Assembly: GCA_036262075.1 (NCBI GenBank)
Contig: DATAJO010000020.1
Span: 1-31,491, forward strand
Origin: JACDBZ01 sp036262075
Lineage (GTDB): Bacteria > Chloroflexota > Limnocylindria > QHBO01
DNA length: 31,491 nucleotides
Direction of reading: 5' to 3'
Every line of letters begins with the position of its first letter. Within the stretch, counting starts at the first letter, position 1. This document shows positions 13,960 to 21,540 of this stretch, in pieces. Position numbers and translations under genes: made by a program. Below the pieces are notes generated by a model. The model did not search any database. It saw only the letters and a program-made list of their open reading frames with translations, and was not told where the DNA came from.

Positions 13960-14883
13960 ATGCAGGTCATCGACTGGCTCATGGACTCCGACCCTGCCAT
14001 TCGCTGGCAGGCCATGCGCGACCTCCTCGATGCGCCATCGGAGGAGGTGACCGCGGAGCGGGCGCGTGTCGCGCGCGAGGGCTGGGGCGCCCGCATCCTC
14101 GCGCTGCAGGACGTCGACGGCCGATGGAGCGGCGGCACGTTCTTCCCCGAGTGGGTCTCGACGACCGATGCGCTCCACACGCTCTACCAGTTCGGCGTCG
14201 AGCCGGACAGCCCGGAGGCGCAGCGCGCGATCGCACCCGTACACGAGGCGGCGCGCTGGGAGTACGACAGCAACCTCCGCTTCTGGGAGGGTGAGGTCGA
14301 GCCGTGCATCAACGGACGGGTCGTCGCCATCGGCGCGTACTTCGGCCAGGACGTCGCGGGCGTCGTGGATCGGCTGCTTGGCGATCAGATGGCCGATGGG
14401 GGCTGGAACTGCGAGCAGGAGAACGGCTCGACGCGCGGATCGTTCGACTCGACGATCAACGTCCTCGAGGGGCTGCTGGAATACGAGCGCGCTGCCGGCG
14501 CCGACGGTGTGGTCACCGAGGCCCGCCATCGTGGCGAGGAGTACCTCCTCGAGCGCGGGCTGCTGCGGCGGAAGTCGGACCGCGCGATCGGCCAGGAGCG
14601 CTGGCTGACCATCGGCTTTCCGACGAAGTGGTACTACGACGTGGCGCGCGTGCTCGACTACTTCCGCGCCGCCCGCCCGAAGGCCGACCCGCGGATGGAC
14701 GAGGCGCTCGACATCCTCCAGTCGAAGCGTGATGCTGCGGGGCGGTGGCCGCTCGAGCAGCGCCATCACGACCGCCTGCTCGTCGACTTCGGCGACGTCG
14801 AGGGCCAGCCGAGCCGATGGCTCACGCTGCGCGCCGCCCGCGTCATGCGCTGGGCGGGCCGCTGGGAGGCCGCGAACGGATGA
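13960..14883 (+). CDS. squalene cyclase-like alpha/alpha-toroid protein
   Basis: A 307-residue single-domain protein of the terpenoid cyclase/prenyltransferase toroid fold. QW-like repeats are visible: ILALQDVDGRWSGG (46-59), DQMADGGWNCEQ (142-153) followed by GSTRGSFDSTINVLEGLLEY, and ILQSKRDAAGRWPLE near the C-terminus. It is about half the length of a true squalene-hopene cyclase, and I do not see the DxDD protonation motif, so it is probably not a hopene synthase. Its role is unknown. The GTG at 13954 would add only two residues. The stop overlaps the next start (ATGA), so it is coupled to an acetyltransferase. Confidence 0.8.
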   Translation: MQVIDWLMDSDPAIRWQAMRDLLDAPSEEVTAERARVAREGWGARILALQDVDGRWSGGTFFPEWVSTTDALHTLYQFGVEPDSPEAQRAIAPVHEAARWEYDSNLRFWEGEVEPCINGRVVAIGAYFGQDVAGVVDRLLGDQMADGGWNCEQENGSTRGSFDSTINVLEGLLEYERAAGADGVVTEARHRGEEYLLERGLLRRKSDRAIGQERWLTIGFPTKWYYDVARVLDYFRAARPKADPRMDEALDILQSKRDAAGRWPLEQRHHDRLLVDFGDVEGQPSRWLTLRAARVMRWAGRWEAANG

Positions 14884-15482
14884 CCGGTGATATCCGGGTC
14901 GTCCCGGCCAACGAGGTCCCGTGGGACGACCTCCAGTCCGTGTTCGGCACGCGCGGCCCGGCGGCGAACTGCTGGTGCCAGCGCTACAAGCTCGCGCCGC
15001 GCGAGGCGTTCTCGAAGTTCCCCGCCTCGGAGCGTGCCGAGCGGCTCCGCGAGCAGAGCCATCCCAGCGAGCCGGACGCGCCGGCGACCGCGGGCCTCGT
15101 CGCCTACCTCGATGGCGAGCCGGCCGGCTGGTGCGCCGTCGAGCGGCGAACCGCCTACCCGGCGCTCCTGCGCGTGTACCGCACGCCGTGGGACGGTCGC
15201 ACCGAGGACAAGGCCGACGGCTCGGTGTGGGCTGTGACCTGCGTCCTCGTCCGCGCCGGCTACCGCAAGCGCGGCATCGCCTACGCGCTCGCCGCGGCGG
15301 CCGTCGACCACGCGCGCTCGCGGGGCGCCCGTGCCCTCGAGGCCTACCCGATGCGGAAGGAGGCCGGCGAGATCACGTGGGACGAGATCCACGTCGGCGC
15401 CGAGACGATCTTCGCCGCCGCCGGCATGAGCGAGGTAAGCCGGCCCGGCATCCGCCGCGCTGTCATGCGCATCGACTTCTGA
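14880..15482 (+). CDS. GNAT family N-acetyltransferase
   Basis: A 200-residue acetyltransferase. The acetyl-CoA loop is RAGYRKRGIAYALAAAAVDH (about 124-143), preceded by the strand WAVTCVLV and followed by ARALEAYPM. The N-terminal FGTRGPAANCWCQRYKL motif with paired cysteines is typical of a GNAT subgroup in high-GC Gram-positives and Chloroflexota. The start is fixed by the 4-nt overlap with the upstream gene. Substrate unknown. Confidence 0.88.
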   Translation: MTGDIRVVPANEVPWDDLQSVFGTRGPAANCWCQRYKLAPREAFSKFPASERAERLREQSHPSEPDAPATAGLVAYLDGEPAGWCAVERRTAYPALLRVYRTPWDGRTEDKADGSVWAVTCVLVRAGYRKRGIAYALAAAAVDHARSRGARALEAYPMRKEAGEITWDEIHVGAETIFAAAGMSEVSRPGIRRAVMRIDF

Positions 15483-15518
15483 GAACCGACTTCCGAGGAC
15501 TGCTCACTAGGAGACCCA

Positions 15519-16244
15519 ATGGCATCCCCTCCCGCACCGATCATCCTCGTCCCGGGCTTCTGGCTCGGGGCCTGGGCCTGGGACCAGGTCGTCGACCTCC
15601 TCCGGGCCGATGGGCATGACGTCACGGCCATCACGCTCCCCGGCCTCGAGTCGCGCGACGCCGATCGCTCGTCGATCACGTTCGAGGACCACGTCAACGC
15701 CATCGTCGGCGCCGTCGAGGCCGCTCCCGCCCCGCCGGTCCTCGCCGTCCACAGCGCCTCGGGCTTCAGCGGGTACGCCGCCAGCGACCGGGCGGCCGAG
15801 AAGATCGCGGCCATGGTCTACGTCGACACGGCGCCGGGCATCCCGCCGCTCGACCCGAACTTCGACGAGGACGAGAAGCCGATGAACTGGGACGAGATCG
15901 TCGAGGAGGAGAACCTCGACGGATTGAGCGAGGCGCAGAAGGCCACGTTCCGGGAGCGCGCCGTGCAGGTGCCCGGTGGCGTTCTGCGGGGGCGCTACGA
16001 GTTCACGAACGACGCCCGGCGTACCATACCCAGCACGTTCATCTGCACCGCCTTCACCGCGGAGCAGTACCGGCAGTACGCGTCCGGCGAGAACCCGCCC
16101 TCGTTCCTGGCCGGCATTCCCGAGCTGCGCAACGCTACCTGGATCGACCTGCCGACCAGCCACTGGCCGATGTGGTCGAAGCCGCAGGAGCTCGCCCAGA
16201 TCATCGGGGACGTGGCCCACGCCCATCCCCGCCTCACCGCCTGA
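15519..16244 (+). CDS. alpha/beta hydrolase (EstC / methylesterase-like)
   Basis: A 241-residue alpha/beta hydrolase. The N-terminal IILVPGFWLGAWAWDQVV (8-25) carries the oxyanion-hole motif, ITLPGLESR the strand-4 motif, and VLAVHSASGFSGYAAS (74-89) the nucleophile elbow with S79. The C-terminal LPTSHWPMWSKPQELA holds the likely catalytic histidine and is characteristic of the plant-esterase-like/EstC group. The start is supported by AGGAG 8-9 nt upstream. The next gene begins 30 nt downstream, in the same direction. Confidence 0.9.
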   Translation: MASPPAPIILVPGFWLGAWAWDQVVDLLRADGHDVTAITLPGLESRDADRSSITFEDHVNAIVGAVEAAPAPPVLAVHSASGFSGYAASDRAAEKIAAMVYVDTAPGIPPLDPNFDEDEKPMNWDEIVEEENLDGLSEAQKATFRERAVQVPGGVLRGRYEFTNDARRTIPSTFICTAFTAEQYRQYASGENPPSFLAGIPELRNATWIDLPTSHWPMWSKPQELAQIIGDVAHAHPRLTA

Positions 16245-16274
16245 CACCCCGCCCCACCACGGAGGAGCCATTCC

Positions 16275-16691
16275 ATGTACCGCATCGAAGCCATCACGCT
16301 GCCCGTCAGCGACGTCGACCGCGCCCGGGACTTCTACCAGCAGGCGGGGTTCACCCTCGACCTCGACGCCGAGATCGGCCCGGGCATGCGGGTCGTCCAG
16401 CTCACCCCGCCTGGATCGGACTGCTCGATCACGTTCGGCACCGGCCTGCCGCAGTCGACGCCCGGCTCGTACGTGAACACCTACCTCGTCGTGCCGGACA
16501 TCGAGAAGGCGCACGCCGAGCTGCGCGAGCGCGGCATCGAGATCAGCGACATCTGGCACATGGGTCCATCGGGCCAGACGCCCGGCCTGCACCCGAACCG
16601 CGGCGACTACGAGTCGTACGCCGACTTCACCGATCCCGACGGCAACGGCTGGCTGCTCCAGGAGGTTCCGAGCCGGGGGAAGGCGACCTAG
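16275..16691 (+). CDS. VOC family protein (glyoxalase/bleomycin-resistance fold)
   Basis: A 138-residue vicinal-oxygen-chelate protein. The first half begins ITLPVSDVDRARDFYQQAGF, followed by VQLTPPGSDCSITFG. The second half has NTYLVVPDIEKAHAELRERG and ends YADFTDPDGNGWLLQE, where E is the usual metal ligand. Such proteins act as dioxygenases, isomerases or antibiotic-binding proteins. The start has GGAGGA about 8 nt upstream. Its TAG shares a CTAG with the stop of the convergent gene. Confidence 0.9.
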   Translation: MYRIEAITLPVSDVDRARDFYQQAGFTLDLDAEIGPGMRVVQLTPPGSDCSITFGTGLPQSTPGSYVNTYLVVPDIEKAHAELRERGIEISDIWHMGPSGQTPGLHPNRGDYESYADFTDPDGNGWLLQEVPSRGKAT

Positions 16692-17487
16692 GTTCGCGCG
16701 ACTCCGGCGACACTGCGGAGGTCGGTCACCTCGCCGCGGCGCAGGTAGCGCACGCGATCGTCGAGGCCGGCCTCGCGCACCGCCGCGACGAAGTCCTCGA
16801 GCGGCGACGTGAACGCCTCGTAGTCGTCGTAGTGGATCGGGATCGCGAGCCGCGGCTTCACGATCTGGAGCAGCTCGACCCCCTGCTCCGCGTCCATCGT
16901 GACGGTGACGCCCATGACCCGGGTGCCGCCAAGATGGACGAGGGCGAGGTCGATCTCCGGATGGCGCTCGGGAATCTCGCGCAGGCGGTCGAACACGAGC
17001 GTGTCGCCGGTGATGTAGAGCCGGAAGCCACCGGGCTCATCGGTGAAGTCGATCAGGCTGCCCATGACGTCGGGCAGCGCGATCGAGAGCGGGCCCGGCG
17101 CGTGCTGGCCCGGCAGCGCCGTGACCAGCATCGCCGCCGAGAAGCCGATGCGTCTCCCACGTGTCGAGCGGGGTGGCGTGCCGGAATCCCTTCTCCATCA
17201 GCGCCTCGGCGGCCGTCGGCGGCGCGACGAATCGGCACGGCATGGTCGAGGCGCTCCTCCGCGACCTGGTCGAAATGGTCGCCGTGGAGGTGCGACAGGA
17301 CGACGAGGTCGAGCGCCGGCAGCTCGTCGATCTCCATCGCCGGATCGGTGAGCCTCGTCGTCCGGAGGCCGTATCCGAGGTCCGCCTTCTCGCCGCGGTG
17401 GAGGAAGTTCGGGTCGGTCAGGATCGTGAACCCGGCATGCTCGATGAGGACGGTCGCATTGCCGATGAATCGCAGCGTGCCGGTCAT
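16688..17487 (-). pseudogene. MBL-fold metallo-hydrolase with two frameshifts
   Basis: The three parts together read as one UlaG/L-type MBL-fold protein of about 265 residues. The N-terminal part has MTGTLRFIGNATVLIEHAGF and LVVLSHLHGDHFDQVAEERL (zinc motif HxHxDH form HLHGDH). The middle in a second frame is APPTAAEALMEKGFRHATPL. The C-terminal part in a third frame has MLVTALPGQHAPGP, YITGDTLVFDRL and RLAIPIHYDDYEAF. The breaks fall near 17230 (extra T in GATTCGTC) and 17127-17150. Each behaves as one inserted base, and total length 800 nt fits two insertions. It is either a young pseudogene or carries two sequence errors. Confidence 0.8.
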
Positions 17488-17645
17488 GGCGGTATCGGTC
17501 CCCCTCGTGCAGTGACGGTGTGTGCTGACGGGTTCGGGCGCAGGGTGCGTGCCAGCGCCTCGGCGATCTCGGCCGGCGCCGATGAGATTCGGCCTCACCA
17601 TCGGTCAGAACCGGCAGCCACACGATCGAACGGGAGCGCAACGAC

Positions 17646-18473
17646 ATGACCACCGACACCGCGAAGGCGACCGACGCGCGGGGCGCGTATGCCGACGTCA
17701 ACGGCCTCCACATGTACTACGAGGTCCACGGCTCGGGCCGCCCGCTCATCCTCATCCACGGGGGCCTGGCCTCGAGCCAGACGTTCGGCCCGGTCCTGTC
17801 GATGCTGGCCGCCGAACACCAGGTCATCACGCCCGATCTCCAGGGCCACGGCCGGACGGCGGACATCGACCGTCCGATCGACGTGCGCCTCATGGCCGAT
17901 GACATCGCCGCGCTCATCGACCACCTCGGCCTCGATCGGCCCGACATGGTGGGCTACTCGCTCGGTGGTGGCGTCGCGTTCTGGACCGCGGTGAAGCACC
18001 CGGACAGGATCCGCCGCCTCGTGATGCTGTCGGCGAACATGACGCGATCGGCGATCTATCCGGAGATGCTCGCGCAGCAGGCGCAGGTCAGCTCGGCGGC
18101 CGTCGAGTTCCTGAAGGACACGCCGATGTACCAGCACTACGTCGAGATCGCGCCGCGCCCGGAGGACTTCGGGACGCTGCTCGACAAGATCGGCTCGGCG
18201 ATGGCGCAGGACTTCGACTTCTCCGAGGAGGCTCGCAACCTTCGCGTCCCCACCCTCGTCGCCTGCGCCGATGCCGACATGGCGCCACCGTCGCACTACG
18301 TCGAGGTCTTCAAGCTCCTCGACGGCGGCCTGCGCGATGGCGGCTGGGCCGGTGAGGGGCGCCCGAACGGCGGGCACGCGCTCGCCATCCTGCCCGGGCT
18401 GACCCACTACGACGTGGGCGCCTCGCCGCTGTTCGCGACCGTCACCCTCGATTTCCTCGGTCGGGACGGCTAA
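17646..18473 (+). CDS. alpha/beta hydrolase
   Basis: A 275-residue alpha/beta hydrolase with a complete set of marks: the oxyanion motif LILIHGGLASS (34-44), TPDLQGHGRT (62-71), the nucleophile elbow MVGYSLGGGVAF (101-112, S105), an acid in LVACADADMAPP and the histidine in LTHYDVGAS. This is closest to haloperoxidase/esterase-type family members. The start is supported by GGGAG about 8 nt upstream. It is divergent from the MBL gene across a 158-bp gap. Substrate unknown. Confidence 0.92.
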   Translation: MTTDTAKATDARGAYADVNGLHMYYEVHGSGRPLILIHGGLASSQTFGPVLSMLAAEHQVITPDLQGHGRTADIDRPIDVRLMADDIAALIDHLGLDRPDMVGYSLGGGVAFWTAVKHPDRIRRLVMLSANMTRSAIYPEMLAQQAQVSSAAVEFLKDTPMYQHYVEIAPRPEDFGTLLDKIGSAMAQDFDFSEEARNLRVPTLVACADADMAPPSHYVEVFKLLDGGLRDGGWAGEGRPNGGHALAILPGLTHYDVGASPLFATVTLDFLGRDG

Positions 18474-18565
18474 GGGCGCATCGGCGGAGGAGGCGCCTCA
18501 GGCCGGTTCGCCGAGCGTCGCGAGGTCGCCCTCGATCACCTGGCGCTCGCCAGGGTCCTCGGCTA

Positions 18566-18590
18566 GAGTCTCGACCCACCCGAGAGTCAA
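18566..18590 (-). promoter_or_regulatory. possible orphan MerR-type promoter/operator
   Basis: On the minus strand TTGACT (18590-18585) begins an imperfect 8-bp inverted repeat (GACTCTCG ... CGAGACTC, 7 of 8 paired, 7-nt spacer) that ends in CTCTAG. The over-long spacer filled by a dyad is the layout of MerR-regulated promoters. No merR gene follows: the strand has only a short frame ending at a TGA near 18500, then the hydrolase gene's 3' end. Confidence 0.3.
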
Positions 18591-18607
18591 GCCCCTGCGC
18601 GGAGGCG

Positions 18608-18613
18608 TAGGCT
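18608..18613 (+). promoter_or_regulatory. -10 box of leaderless VOC gene
   Basis: TAGGCT ends 6 nt before the ATG at 18620, with no Shine-Dalgarno. Confidence 0.4.
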
Positions 18614-18619
18614 GAGCGC

Positions 18620-18979
18620 ATGCTGAGCATCGGCTCCGTGGTCATCCGCGTCGACGACCTGCCGCGGCAGGTCGCGTTCTGGTCGGCGGCCCTCGACTAC
18701 GTCCCGCGCGGCGAGCACGACAGCGACGACTTCGTCCTGCTCCGCCCGCGTGCGGGCCGATCCGGCCCGAACGTGTCGCTCGATCGCGCCGGCGCGCCTC
18801 GCTCGATCCCGCCGAAGATCCACCTCGACCTGTACGCGGCCGACCAGGCGGCCGAGGTGCAAAGGCTCATCGGCCTCGGGGCGCGTGAGGTCCATTGGGA
18901 CAAGCGTCCGGCCGATGCGGACTACGTCATCCTCGAGGACCCCGAGGGCAACCGCTTCTGCGTGATCGACGCAGGCTAG
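18620..18979 (+). CDS. VOC family protein (Glyoxalase_6-like)
   Basis: A 119-residue single VOC domain pair. It begins GSVVIRVDDLPRQVAFWSAAL followed by DYVP, then DDFVLLRPRAG, PPKIHLDLYAADQAAEVQRL and the C-terminal ADYVILEDPEGNRFCVID, where the E-G-N-x-F-C-V end is typical of Glyoxalase_6 members. Potential metal ligands are H in KIHLDLY and E in LEDPEG. The function is not known. Its TAG overlaps the stop of the convergent ion channel through a shared CTAG. Confidence 0.88.
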   Translation: MLSIGSVVIRVDDLPRQVAFWSAALDYVPRGEHDSDDFVLLRPRAGRSGPNVSLDRAGAPRSIPPKIHLDLYAADQAAEVQRLIGLGAREVHWDKRPADADYVILEDPEGNRFCVIDAG

Positions 18980-19644
18980 GTTCGCCGATCGCGGTAGAGC
19001 GTGAGGCCCACGATCCGCGAGATCACGAGCGCGACGTACATGAGCCCCACGACCTGCTCGATCATGACCAGCGCCCGGGCATGCGACAGGACCGGCAGCA
19101 CATCGGACAGGCCGGTGCTCGTCAGCGTCGTGAACGACAGGTACAGGAGCTCCATCCACGACCGCTCGGCGCCGGGGTCGAGCGTCGCGGTGAACGAGCC
19201 GGGCCAGATGATCTGGATCGCGACGTAGAGATAGGCGAAGGCCCAGGCGACGACGGTGAAGGTCGCGCCGGTGGCGAGGAGCTCATCGGACGTCACGCGG
19301 CGGTCGTTGAACATGTAACTGATCAGCCCGTACGTCGTGTACAGGTAGAACGCCGCGTGGAGCAGCGACGAGGTGAGGACGACCGCCGCGTTGTCGGGCT
19401 GGAACGCCTCGAGGATGGTGAAGACGAAGACCGGCAGGACGAGCAGGGCCGCGACCCACGTCCACGCCGGCGTCGCGCGGACGGCGCGAACGGCGAGGAC
19501 GAGCACCCCGAGGGCGAAGATCGAGAGGGCGCTGCGCCCGATGACCGACTCCTCGAGGAACGGGTAGAGCAGCACGCCGAGGAGCTGGACGACGAGGAGC
19601 ACCCCCGACGGGTGCGACCAGGCAGCGCGGATCCACGTCGTCAT
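18976..19644 (-). CDS. two-pore-segment ion channel family protein with atypical filter
   Basis: A 222-residue membrane protein. Four hydrophobic helices occupy about 14-28, 38-57, 62-80 and 88-112, followed by a C-terminal Ion_trans_2-like pore module: helix (about 126-147), pore loop and helix (about 188-213). The pore loop reads SFTTLTSTGLSDVLPV (170-185) where canonical potassium channels have TxxTVGYGD. The TSTGLSD filter keeps the T-x-x-T-x-G register and the final Asp but lacks the YG pair. It is probably a cation channel whose selectivity is uncertain. There is no RCK or cyclic-nucleotide domain. The ATG at 19644 has TAGAGT 7 nt upstream. Confidence 0.85.
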   Translation of the reverse strand: MTTWIRAAWSHPSGVLLVVQLLGVLLYPFLEESVIGRSALSIFALGVLVLAVRAVRATPAWTWVAALLVLPVFVFTILEAFQPDNAAVVLTSSLLHAAFYLYTTYGLISYMFNDRRVTSDELLATGATFTVVAWAFAYLYVAIQIIWPGSFTATLDPGAERSWMELLYLSFTTLTSTGLSDVLPVLSHARALVMIEQVVGLMYVALVISRIVGLTLYRDRRT

Positions 19645-19651
19645 CGGCGCC

Positions 19652-19657
19652 ACTCTA
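19652..19657 (-). promoter_or_regulatory. -10 box of leaderless ion-channel gene
   Basis: TAGAGT on the minus strand ends 7 nt before the ATG at 19644. Confidence 0.4.
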
Positions 19658-19750
19658 GCCAGCGGCGCCGCGCCAGGGCGGCCTCGCGGCGCCGTGCGAG
19701 GGCGGCCCCCCACGCGGGCGCGCGAGGCCCATCGGCTTCAGGCCGATGCG

Positions 19751-20746
19751 TCAGCGGCCGGCGCCGACCGGCTGCCGCTCGCCGAGCCTGCTGAGCTCGG
19801 GCTCGAGCTCCCTGCGATAGAAGTCGAAGAAGCCGGCCTGGTCCGGCCCGACCTGGTGGAAGTAGATGTGATCGACGCCGGCCTCGACCATTGCGCGGAC
19901 CGACTCGATCCATTTGTCCGGCGACGGCCCGACGGGGAGCTTCTCGGCCAGCATCTCGGGGGTGACGTTGCTGGCGGCCTGCTCGAAGTGCATGGGCAGC
20001 GGCAGCTCCTGGGAGAGGTCGCCGGTGATCCCGGCGTTCGGCCACACCCGGTGCAGCGTGCGGGCGCCCTCGTCCTCTGAGGCGGCCCAGCAGCCGGTGA
20101 CCTGCCCGTAGATCGGCTTGTCCGCGCCTCCGGCGCTGCGGAAGGCGTCGATCACCTCCTTCTGCGGCGCGGTGACGACGAGCCCGTCCCCGACCTCGCC
20201 GGCCGCCGTGGCGGACTCCGGACCGGAGGCGGCGACCATGATGCGCGGCGGCTGCGCCGGGAGCGTGTAGATGCGGGCGTTCTCGACGACGTACTGCTCG
20301 CCGCGATGCGAGAACAGCTTCCCCCGCCACAGGCCGCGCATGATGTCGATCGACTCGATCAGCATCTCGCGCCGCTCCGCGTACGGCGGCCAGTGGTCGC
20401 CGAGGATGTGCTCGTTGAGGTTCTCCCCGGTGCCGACGCCGAGGGAGAAGCGTCCCTCGAACAGGTCGGCGGTGGTCGCGGCGGCCTGGGCGATGATCGC
20501 CGGATGGATGCGGATCATCGGGCAGGTGACGCCGGTCGCGACCTCGAGTCGCGACGTCTCGCGCGCGATGCCGCCGAGGACCGTCCACACGAACGGCGAG
20601 TGGCCTTGGGCGTCGACCCACGGGTGGTAGTGGTCCGAGATCATCGCGAAGGCGAAGCCCGACTCCTCGGCGGTGGCCGCGTTGCGGACGAGATCCGCCG
20701 GACGGTGCTCCTCGCTGCTGAGCGCGTAGCCGAACCGAAGGCCCAT
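19751..20746 (-). CDS. LLM-class F420-dependent oxidoreductase (F420-G6PDH-like)
   Basis: A 331-residue TIM-barrel luciferase-like monooxygenase-class enzyme. The start GLRFGYALSSEEHRPADLVR, then AMISDHYHPWVDAQGHSPFV, VATGVTCPMIRIHPAIIAQA and LGVGTGENLNEHILGDHWPP closely fit the F420-dependent glucose-6-phosphate dehydrogenase-like family (the TIGR03557 type). It should use coenzyme F420 as hydride carrier. The exact sugar or other substrate is uncertain because many members are not true G6PDHs. The start is supported by AAGGGGA about 8 nt upstream. It may be read through into the ion-channel gene 106 nt downstream. Confidence 0.92.
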   Translation of the reverse strand: MGLRFGYALSSEEHRPADLVRNAATAEESGFAFAMISDHYHPWVDAQGHSPFVWTVLGGIARETSRLEVATGVTCPMIRIHPAIIAQAAATTADLFEGRFSLGVGTGENLNEHILGDHWPPYAERREMLIESIDIMRGLWRGKLFSHRGEQYVVENARIYTLPAQPPRIMVAASGPESATAAGEVGDGLVVTAPQKEVIDAFRSAGGADKPIYGQVTGCWAASEDEGARTLHRVWPNAGITGDLSQELPLPMHFEQAASNVTPEMLAEKLPVGPSPDKWIESVRAMVEAGVDHIYFHQVGPDQAGFFDFYRRELEPELSRLGERQPVGAGR

Positions 20747-20833
20747 CGGTGAGTCCCCTTCTCGTGTCCTTCTCGTTGCCTGGTCAGGTGGTGCCGCCAA
20801 GAGGGATTGCAGATCGGGTTCCGTGGGCCTCGC

Positions 20834-20839
20834 TACGCT
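20834..20839 (+). promoter_or_regulatory. -10 box of leaderless gene at 20848
   Basis: TACGCT ends 8 nt before the ATG. This spacing is at the upper end of the range seen in the window. Confidence 0.3.
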
Positions 20840-20847
20840 GTCGGCCG

Positions 20848-21540
20848 ATGCCCGACACCCACGTCGACCGACTGCTCGACCACCTGACCGATGGCGACGC
20901 CGGCGCGCTGCCCGAGCTGCGCGCCTGGCTGACCGGCTCGCGTCGGTTTCGCGCATTCGCCGATGCGCACCGGGACAAGGTCCGCAAGAAGGTGCGCGCC
21001 GCCCGCGACGCCGACGCGCGGCTCGACCTGCGGGCCGAGCTCGCGGCCGCCCATTCCCTCCTCGCCGATCGGCGCATCGACCTCGCCTACGAGGCCTTCG
21101 GCGCCACCGCCGGCGGTCCCGACTTCACGGTCGCCTTCCGAAGCCACCCCGCGCTGACGGTGGAGGTGACCCGATGGCGCGGCGAGCCTGCCGCGCTCGA
21201 GCGGCAGCTCCTCGCCAAGCTGCGCCAGCTGCCGACCGGTATCGCGAACGCCGTCCTCGTCGTCGCCGATGACCTCGCCGCGCCACCTGACGTCGCGTCG
21301 GTGGCCGACCGATGGCGTGACCGGGCCGATGCCGGCGACGAGTCGTTCTTCCGGCGCCACGGCCTCGAGGGCGTGCGACCCTTCCGCGCCCGGCTGGGCC
21401 GGCTCGGCGGCGTGGTGCTCTGGTCGGGCGCGGCGGGTGGTGCGGCCGCGCCGCGCGTGATCCTGTGGCGGAATCCCGCGGCCCGCATCGTCCTGCCCGA
21501 TGCGGCCGTGCGAGCCATCCTCGTCGCCCTGGAGGCCTAG
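20848..21540 (+). CDS. conserved hypothetical protein, possible nuclease-like fold
   Basis: A 230-residue soluble protein, not confidently assigned. Residues 1-80 are helical and Arg/Ala-rich. The segment GGPDFTVAFRSHPALTVEVTRWRG (split around 89-112) has the spacing of a PD-(D/E)xK core, PD at 91-92 and E106, but the lysine position is Thr. The C-terminal half alternates strands and helices (NAVLVVADDLAAPPDVASVA, then WRNPAARIVLPDAAVRAIL). It could be a degenerate restriction-endonuclease-like protein with a binding role. No methylase or other defence gene is adjacent. It ends in a CTAG shared with the convergent gene. Confidence 0.65.
   Translation: MPDTHVDRLLDHLTDGDAGALPELRAWLTGSRRFRAFADAHRDKVRKKVRAARDADARLDLRAELAAAHSLLADRRIDLAYEAFGATAGGPDFTVAFRSHPALTVEVTRWRGEPAALERQLLAKLRQLPTGIANAVLVVADDLAAPPDVASVADRWRDRADAGDESFFRRHGLEGVRPFRARLGRLGGVVLWSGAAGGAAAPRVILWRNPAARIVLPDAAVRAILVALEA

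Noticed and set aside
13132..14769. Minus-strand open frame of 545 codons across the repeat region and squalene-cyclase-like gene
   Set aside because: Repeats in the translation simply mirror DNA repeats, and half of it is antisense to a recognised gene.
17488..17600. Short minus-strand peptide ending in ARGGPIPP just before the MBL start
   Set aside because: It has no start codon after the upstream stop and no recognisable sequence. The ATGA contact with the MBL start is probably coincidence.
18541..18554. CTGGCGCTCGCCAG as a terminator hairpin
   Set aside because: The loop would be only 2 nt and no T tract follows.
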